From assembly GCA_905250025.1 (NCBI GenBank), contig CAJNOJ010000016.1, forward strand, positions 248,001-312,000: a stretch of 64,000 nucleotides of DNA. Reading direction: 5' to 3'. The translations under genes and the position numbers were made by a program. The notes under the pieces were generated by a model. The model was not told where the DNA came from. It searched no databases and worked only from the letters and a program-made list of their open reading frames with translations. Shown here one piece after another: positions 57,801 through 64,000 of the stretch. Numbering within the stretch: position 1 is the stretch's first letter; every line of letters starts with the position of its first letter. Source of the DNA: Adineta ricciae. Lineage: Eukaryota > Rotifera > Eurotatoria > Adinetida > Adinetidae.

Positions 57801-60491
57801 GTCATATTATGTGAAATTTGTCACAAGTACTGCACGTCGTCAACAGATTCATGTAGGTAATTTAACTTTTCATGATGACAATACAGTCGAAACTATGCTC
57901 ATCGATGATGTCTACCAAAGTATTCCATCCGAGAAGCTAATTACACTCTTTGATAACTACAAAATTCTTATCTATAATGGATTATTGGATATAATTTGTG
58001 CGGAGAGTTTAACATTGAACTGGGTGGGAGATTTGCAGTGGTCACACGCGGACGAATATAAGACTGCTGCTCGGCAAGTCTGGAAAGTGAATTCAACGGA
58101 TAGTCAAGTCGCTGGATACATCAAAACAGTACATCGATTCATGTTAGCTTCTATTCGAAATGCTGGACATATGGTGCCGACGGATCAACCGCGAGCAATG
58201 TTCGACTTATTGAATCGTTTTCTGCAACTTACTTGAGACATTTGAAAGTAACGTTTTTCATAATCGCACAGACATTGTTTATCAATACACGTAATTTTAT
58301 AAGAACCATAAACTATGGTTTGATCAAGTTCAGGCCAATATTGATGACACTTTGTCTACAAGAGATAAGAAATAAGTAAAGAAAAAGAAAAGGACATCAG
58401 GAAACATTACCATGCGTGATGCACCTTCAGTTGTATTCGTTAACATAACGATAGATTTAAGTTTCAATTCCCACATCATACGCCAAAAGTCTTCACACGT
58501 ATCTGGTTTCGGTCCTAAACGAACCTCCTAATCATATTTTAAGCATATTTTCGAGTAGATATTACCCTGAGTAGCAATGAACTTATTTGCACATTTATAT
58601 CCCTAAAAGCATCGAATTGGAGTGATGTTCGTACAATCGGGAATAAACAAACCGAAATATAGTTTCCATTGATATAATCAGTCGCTGGATCATCGTTCAA
58701 TGTATTGAGAACGACGCGAGTTGCATCGATAGGTAAAATATTCAGAAAACGATTTTTAGATGCAACTATTGATCGTGTCGCTGATATGCATGATAATTCT
58801 TCAAAGTTTGGCAGACTCTACAAGACGCGAAACACATTGATAATCACTATTTTAATCAACTAGATAACAAATGTCTCTAATCGCAGTAATTCTATCATAC
58901 TGGTATCCCATTTGCTAATAATAAATGAATTCTGTTACACAACATCGATTAGTTCTTGAATCAACCGAAAGTATAAGGTATCCTCGTCGTATATCTTCAA
59001 GATAAGAGTATCATCGTTCTATTTGACATTCATGCAGTACTTCGATTCAATCGATCGATATATAATACACACATAATAAGACGAATTGTCATCTCAATTA
59101 GTAGTGGAAAAGTCTTTGGAATCTTACTTTGAATTCAATTGCAAATGCTAAATCATCAAATGCATGCTTTTGAACATAAATGTCATACAGTTGTTCCACA
59201 GGAAATTCTCCAGTGACGACTATTTGACCTAAAATGTTGACAAGATTTCATTGATAAACACTCGATCAAGATATTCATTTCTATCATTGTATAAAACGGA
59301 AACCTACTCTGACCATGATCTATCAAGTTATTTTTAGTTTGTCGATGAAGTTTCCAGAAAAGGCGAACTTTCTTTGACTTCGAACATCGTCGAGGTTGCT
59401 GTTTTCGATTGAGCAGCTGAATCGTTGGAGTAACTAGTGGCGGTACAACACACATCGATGTTTGACCACCCATCTACTGAAACTATCTCTCTGTCTGTCT
59501 ATCTATGTTTCTTCCTACGCAAAAATTTGTCGTTTGGAGTTGAATAAGAAAAAGAAAGCTCTAGCACGTGAATGTATTAATTTAGTCCCGACATCGACTA
59601 ATCCTTTCGATGCTTACTATGAATCGGTGAATAAAATAATGGTGTACCGTCACGAGATTGTTTTGTACCTGACAACGCGTGTATGCAAGGTAGTTTGAAA
59701 TAAGCACTGTTAATATGTTCTCTAGAATACAGAAATAAGTGATTCTTTTTTCTTTGAGGAACCCTATGCTCTTGTATTACTTGAGTAGAAATGTAAAAAT
59801 AAATACAAGAAGAATAAAGCCACCAAAACAGAAGATGAATATAATAACGATGAGAGTAGAATTTGATGATTTGCTTGTAGCTGGTGCTTGCAATAATGCT
59901 GCCCTGGAGGTCAAATCATTTTGTGTACCACCAATCAATTTATCATTATTTGTTGTTGCTGTTGTAGTTTCTGTGAGCAATCTTAACGTTGTGTTAACTG
60001 TATATACTGTTGTTCGTTTCGTAGTAGTATCTAAAAGTTAAACCTCAATGTAGATCTTTAGCAGACAGTATAAATAGATATGCGAATACTTTCGGAATTT
60101 CTACAGTTTTTCTATTCGAAGATGACTTCGAAAGTTAGCAATCTAATGAGACATGTTATTAAGTTATTTCAAAATAGGACTCAATTGCGCCTTCACATTT
60201 TCGAAAGGATAAAAAAGGTAAAAACTCACTTAATGACAACAATGTTCGATTGATCTTTAACAATGAATGTCGATTTGCAATTCGTTTTTTAAGTAATTCA
60301 ATCGAATTCGATCTTCTTGGTGTATATAAATTACCCGTTCGATTATTTAATGATCGATTAAAGACTGTCAAATTTGATGAGTGACCATTCGTAGCTGTGA
60401 CATGGATTGAAATTAATAAAACTAATAATGAAAGTAACATTGTGATACTGGTAATATTAATAAAATGATTCGCAAAGTGAAACATATTCAT
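54822..60491 (-). CDS. Receptor-type protein tyrosine phosphatase with two PTP domains
   Basis: ATG 60491 starts a signal-peptide-like exon ([15 protein letters not shown]) and a short Asn/Ser/Thr-rich ectodomain with NLT, NRS and NRT glycosylation sequons. A membrane helix follows ([26 protein letters not shown], near 59850-59780). PTP domain 1 shows [42 protein letters not shown] and [12 protein letters not shown], the active Cys-Arg loop. The WPD loop is WKD. Domain 2 shows [18 protein letters not shown] and [13 protein letters not shown], but its loop is [12 protein letters not shown], without Arg. The stop is at 54822-54824. The short ectodomain with tandem domains recalls PTPRA/PTPRE. 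The intron ~58232-56670 contains CPVL copy 2 on the other strand. Exons between 59.47 and 59.78 kb are not resolved. Confidence 0.82.
56701..58236 (+). CDS. CPVL: CPVL-type serine carboxypeptidase, copy 2, nested in an intron
   Basis: Exons 56701-56894, 56954-57536 and 57589-58236 give about 475 residues, with signal peptide [20 protein letters not shown]. The S10 features are complete: [32 protein letters not shown] (Ser), [10 protein letters not shown] (Asp) and [12 protein letters not shown] (His). It is a paralogue of copy 1: exon 1/2 and exon 2/3 junctions are shared, and the intron of copy 1 before MQSMAW is absent here. The gene fills an intron of the minus-strand phosphatase almost exactly. 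Its last four bases (58233-58236, including the stop) are also the end of a phosphatase exon, and the phosphatase splice donor reads across its last codons. An independent promoter would have to lie in the ~40 bp before the ATG or in the next phosphatase exon. Confidence 0.93.
57291..57382 (+). repeat. 92 bp tract identical to CPVL copy 1 (53623-53714)
   Basis: The two carboxypeptidase copies are identical at every base, including all third codon positions, across this stretch, which ends within the Ser codon context of GESY. The flanking coding sequence differs at many synonymous sites. A gene-conversion tract is the simplest reading. Confidence 0.9.
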
Positions 60492-61490
60492 CTAGAAAGA
60501 ACTTTTATCTGTGGTTGATGTAGGCATTCTGTAATGATACGTGTATCTGTTTGGACGTAAAATAATGAGTATACGCACAAAACGAAGGCCGTCCACCTTC
60601 CTTCCGCGTACTCGTTGAATCGGTAGAAGTATTGCATCATCGTCTCTCTTCGGACATATCAATTAGAATTCAACTGTATGGTATACGCTTTCTCTACTCT
60701 TCTCTTCTACATATGTACATATGTATTGTATCGTTGCTTATTGACCGATAAATGCACACTTTGTCTTTCTATTTTCAGTAGATAATGATAAGAAATGATT
60801 ACTTTGAACAATATTATGATGAGAAGGAATGAAATAATCTGAACATTGAGATACACGAGAGATCTGTTCGTTTTTTCTCTCTTTCTTGATGCATCGGTCA
60901 TACAATTAGCATGAGCGACATGTCGAGGTCAAGTTTAAACTAACGGAGACAAAATGACACTTAGGGATCTCTTTCTCTCTGTTTGATATACTAGAGGGAG
61001 AAAGAGAGAAATTTCCATTTTCTTTCGATGTAGACAAAGGGATCAATTACTATCAATGAAATGATCTACAGTATACTCCCTAAAAGTATACACATTGACA
61101 AACAATTGCTACTCCATCATAGACATATGGCATATTCGATGAGTAGAATGCAATCTATTCCAATTATTGGATGCTACTTCGTTTGTCATGATTATACAAT
61201 GAATTTGAATAATTGTTACTGACAAGTTAAGCAAGGCAAGACATAAAATACTTTTCGTTTGTCTTTTTCGAAATAGTTTAAAACAAAGAGCATACGCATA
61301 TGCGAGTAACACATTTTTGTTCAATATATTGCATGAACGAAGGCAATGTCATATCAAGCAATCATTAATAATTGTCATGAAACTCGATAGATTTTCAAAT
61401 ATATTATTAAAATAGATTATATAATAAAGAAATTGTTAAAAATAAGAATGTTTTTTTTATTCAAATTAGCGAATGAGCCCTTCAGCAAGA
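60492..61490. other. Intergenic, no supported gene
   Basis: About 1 kb upstream of the phosphatase and downstream of the Tudor gene. A pyrimidine/purine-rich inverted segment near 60965-61010 (CTCTTTCTCTCT ... AGGGAGAAAGAGAG) could form a hairpin. Minus-strand frames at 60707 and 61109 have no domain. Confidence 0.4.
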
Positions 61491-62763
61491 CTATTCAATT
61501 TCATCGTCACCATCACTCACATTGTCGTCTACGAATGGAATACTGTAAATAAAATAATCTTCACGTTTTAGGTGACGACCGAATTCGATAAAGATTTGTT
61601 CGTTCGACGTTTCGCGAATGTAATTCTTCATTTCCTCACGAACGTTCTGTAGAAAAAGAAATATTTTCAAATGAGAGAAGATCATCAATGTCGTGTTCAT
61701 ACTATTTTTCGCGAACAAAGTTCTAAATCAACAAACTTTAACGGCCAGAAATCACGAGATGTTTTGCGTCTTATTGTTGCATTAACAAATTTGTCAGAGA
61801 CAAGCTCTTTAAAATATTCAATAGCTGCTGGACTGGCTTCCCAATCGCTACCGTCTTTGGGTAAAGACTGAAATTGATCTCATTAATTCATTTTCCTACT
61901 ATTGTTTCATAAATATTTATCTACCTTAGTCAATGAACAAGCAATTGCTTGAGCTGGCAATGAAGCAAATCTGGGAAGAAGAGGGTGAATATCATTCTTA
62001 GCAACAGGATGCCAATTACCATAATCCAAATACACAACATCACATCTATAAATTAGTTTTCTTTCTAGAACGAGATGAATAGAAAAAGAATACATACAAT
62101 TTTTTACCGCTTTGCGGAGCGTTAATAATTCTTGCACGATAGTACAGATTGTCTGTAAATTTAGCAACACAATAATCACCAGATTTCCATTCTACTGGTT
62201 CGTTGGTTGGATTGTTTGGGTAAAATTTACTAACACAAAGTGTAGGATATTCGAAAGATAAATATAGGTCGTTTCACCTACTTGATCTCTTCTTGAAGTT
62301 CTTCAAATTGAACTCGAGAATGTGCCAGTTGAAGGAAAAATGCGGATGGATGATCAACATGAGAAACATATGCTTGTTCATAGCATTTGCCTTCCAAAAC
62401 AGACATTGGACGAATACGTACTAAAAAAACATAAACATGTTTATCAGATAGCACTAACACGAATGGGTATGAAAACTAACAAAGAAGATTACAGTTTTCG
62501 TTTCATTTTAGATTACCTGATCTATTAGACTGCTGATTCGCATCATTTACGCTATTATGACTATCATCAAGCGGTGTGATTCTTAATGATGATGGAGAAG
62601 CACCATTACTTGCAATACTTTCATCTACCGGTGTTCGATCCGTGGACAATATAGATCCTCGACCAGAATCATTAGTTACCGGTCGAAGTGCAGCGTTTGG
62701 AGAAGTTGTGGTAGGAGAATTTCTCGACTCGAGATGTCTCGTGGAACGTCGACCTGGATCCAT
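61491..62763 (-). CDS. Tudor-domain protein, TDRD-like
   Basis: ATG 62763 begins MDPGRRSTRHLESRNSP and an unstructured Ser/Asn/Arg-rich N-terminus of ~80 residues. After an intron the folded part starts RPMSVLEGKCYEQAYVSHVD then FFLQLAHSRVQFEELQEEI, the SNase-like first strand and helix of an extended Tudor domain. The Tudor core is GDYCVAKFTDNLYYRARII, CDVVYLDYGNWHPVAKND and LPAQAIACSLTK. The C-terminal half of the domain follows in two exons (DWEASPAAIEYFKELV, TSRDFWPLKFVDLE) and the protein ends in an acidic tail (DDNVSDGDDEIE). The aromatic cage positions (F, Y, Y, D/N) look present, so binding of symmetric dimethyl-arginine is plausible. Proteins of this class work in germline granules and the piRNA pathway. 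Only one Tudor unit is present, so it cannot be matched to a specific TDRD. Confidence 0.82.
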
Positions 62764-64000
62764 GGTTAATTTCTTATCTAGAAACAAATATAGGTCTACT
62801 ACACCTCTGCTCCATTGCTCTATTGTTGTTAGACCAAACAAAAGAAAAATAGGTATTTATCTAGAATAAACAGCTGACGTCGTCCCAGGTAAAACAAATT
62901 CGATTCTGGGTCCGACGGAACTCGACATGGGATCCGAGACCATCCGAATCCAAAGTGAAGAACAAGTATTTAAACGAGTGCTACGTTTGTAACGACGCGT
63001 TGCATGTAACAGACTCTAAAATCAAAAGATAAAATCAGGACTAATTCATATATATGTTTGAACTCTACGGACCATCCGTTGGCTAATATAAAAATGGCAA
63101 CTGTTTGTGATTATGTTTTATTTGGAAAAGTGCAACCAAATATAGTACATCGTAATGTAAATAATTCTTTACTATTAATTATGCAACATTATTATATAAA
63201 GTATATCGGTAAGGTTGTCAGATGTGACCAGCCTGCTCGCCGACATAGTTGTGTCAGGATTGTATTACAATACTGCCATTCTAAATTCGAGGCAACGCAA
63301 ATTCAGCACTTTAAAACTATGGCTCAATGTCTTGTTGAGAAACGATAACTACGCTTGATGATTTAACCATATGGAGCTATATTGTATTTTGAAGCTGATT
63401 TAACCATTGTTCAGTTGATCAGACCAATATAATGCTAGACAGCTGTTGTTACTTTCGTGATAATATTAAATGTAAACCAGGTCGACAAATACGAAGTCGT
63501 TCTAGGAAATAGATGCATTTGTTTAGAATGAGAATAAAGCGAAAGGATGAAGGATTTCTAGCATTGATTAGGGTCGATGTATTTTTCCCAACATTCCTCT
63601 TATTAACTCGATAGTGATTGCAATCGCATCTGACGACATGGGCACGCGTTGACAGCAATAGTCAGTATATTGCATCGGACGTTTTCTATTGCAATCAAAA
63701 CGTACCGCTGTAGTTAGGACATAAGTCGAGAATGAAAAAATAAAGATAGCATATCTCACCTTTCAGTTGAGATTTGTTGATTGTATTGAGTTCTGTCGTC
63801 ACGACAGTGTCGTGACAAATATATCAATATCAACGAAATAATTATGCTTCGTCAGATGTGGAAGCTTAATTTGTTTTGTTGACAAATATACCTGATTTTA
63901 TCTGTAAAAGTTAAAGGAAAGCAGATCAGTCCAGAGTGTGATTATATTTACCATATTAGGAATTGACAGTCTATAATTTAAGTACAGTAAAAGTGTTTTT
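62764..64000. other. Right-edge region without a supported gene
   Basis: Frames at 63058-63348 (+) and 63449-63759 (-) look partly protein-like (the latter contains RFDCNRKRPMQYTDYCC), but the minus frame has no ATG and resembles an exon joined at a GTGAGA donor. Neither can be tied to a family. A 19 bp near-perfect palindrome lies at 63798-63816. Confidence 0.4.
63798..63816. repeat. 19 bp palindrome
   Basis: GTCACGACA-G-TGTCGTGAC has nine-base arms around one central base. It is GC-rich in an AT-rich surrounding and sits outside any gene. It could be a dimeric protein-binding site or a short transposon end; no target-site duplication was recognised. Confidence 0.7.

Noticed and set aside
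63449..63759. Possible secreted Cys peptide on the minus strand at the right edge
   Set aside because: The frame has no ATG start (it begins at GTG inside an AAGGTGAGA donor-like sequence), so the apparent signal peptide is not supported.

Overview
The window looks like a draft-assembly piece of a bdelloid rotifer genome (Adineta/Rotaria type). This is inferred from composition and gene content: an AT-rich sequence, many 45-60 bp GT-AG introns, closely packed animal genes on both strands, and rapidly evolving families common in bdelloids (F-box/leucine-rich proteins, an ADP-ribosyltransferase-like protein fused to TPR repeats, divergent rhodopsin-like receptors). Every gene product recognised is eukaryotic and most have clear animal orthologues. 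No tRNA, rRNA, CRISPR array or intact transposon was seen.

Layout. 0-0.3 kb: the 3' end of a Cys-loop receptor subunit (+). 0.4-3.1 kb (-): a two-PDZ protein and two tandem roadblock dynein light chains. 4.2-5.7 kb (+): a MED26-like Mediator subunit. 6.0-7.2 kb (-): an F-box protein. 7.3-14.1 kb (-): a compact same-strand run, dymeclin then an Mff-like tail-anchored protein then CSTF3, with short gaps that look operon-like. 14.8-18.1 kb (+): a TPR/ADP-ribosyltransferase-like protein and an F-box protein. 18.1-23.1 kb (-): an armadillo-like plus fibronectin III protein and a complete legumain. 23.8-28.1 kb (-): a PH/IRS-PTB adaptor and a two-box HMGB protein.

28.6-36 kb is the accessory, disturbed part. 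An SLC36-type amino acid transporter runs into a single 'n'. Its last visible exon is repeated at 35.2 kb, again ending at an 'n', followed by the tail of a BSDC1-like gene. Between the copies lie a broken GPCR, an intronless type II glycosyltransferase and AT-rich DNA. 36.7-38.9 kb holds an intact GPCR (+) and a small secreted cysteine-containing protein (-).

40.6-45.0 kb has two NK2-class homeobox genes in tandem (+). 45.5-49.3 kb: MORN4 and an FBXL13/DRC6-like axonemal protein (+). 49.4-52.5 kb (-): a membrane-anchored RNase T2 and a type I membrane protein. 53-60.5 kb: two CPVL-type serine carboxypeptidases (+), the second lying inside an intron of a receptor-type tyrosine phosphatase on the other strand. 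61.5-62.8 kb (-): a Tudor-domain protein. The last 1.2 kb has no gene I can support.

Themes: tandem duplicates at different stages (DYNLRB, NK2, CPVL), cilium genes (MORN4, DRC6, roadblock; this grouping is inference), secretory and lysosomal enzymes (legumain, CPVL, RNase T2), and short-gap same-strand clusters compatible with the spliced-leader trans-splicing known in bdelloids. Splice sites were assigned by eye from GT-AG, reading frame and family conservation; no alignment program was run.
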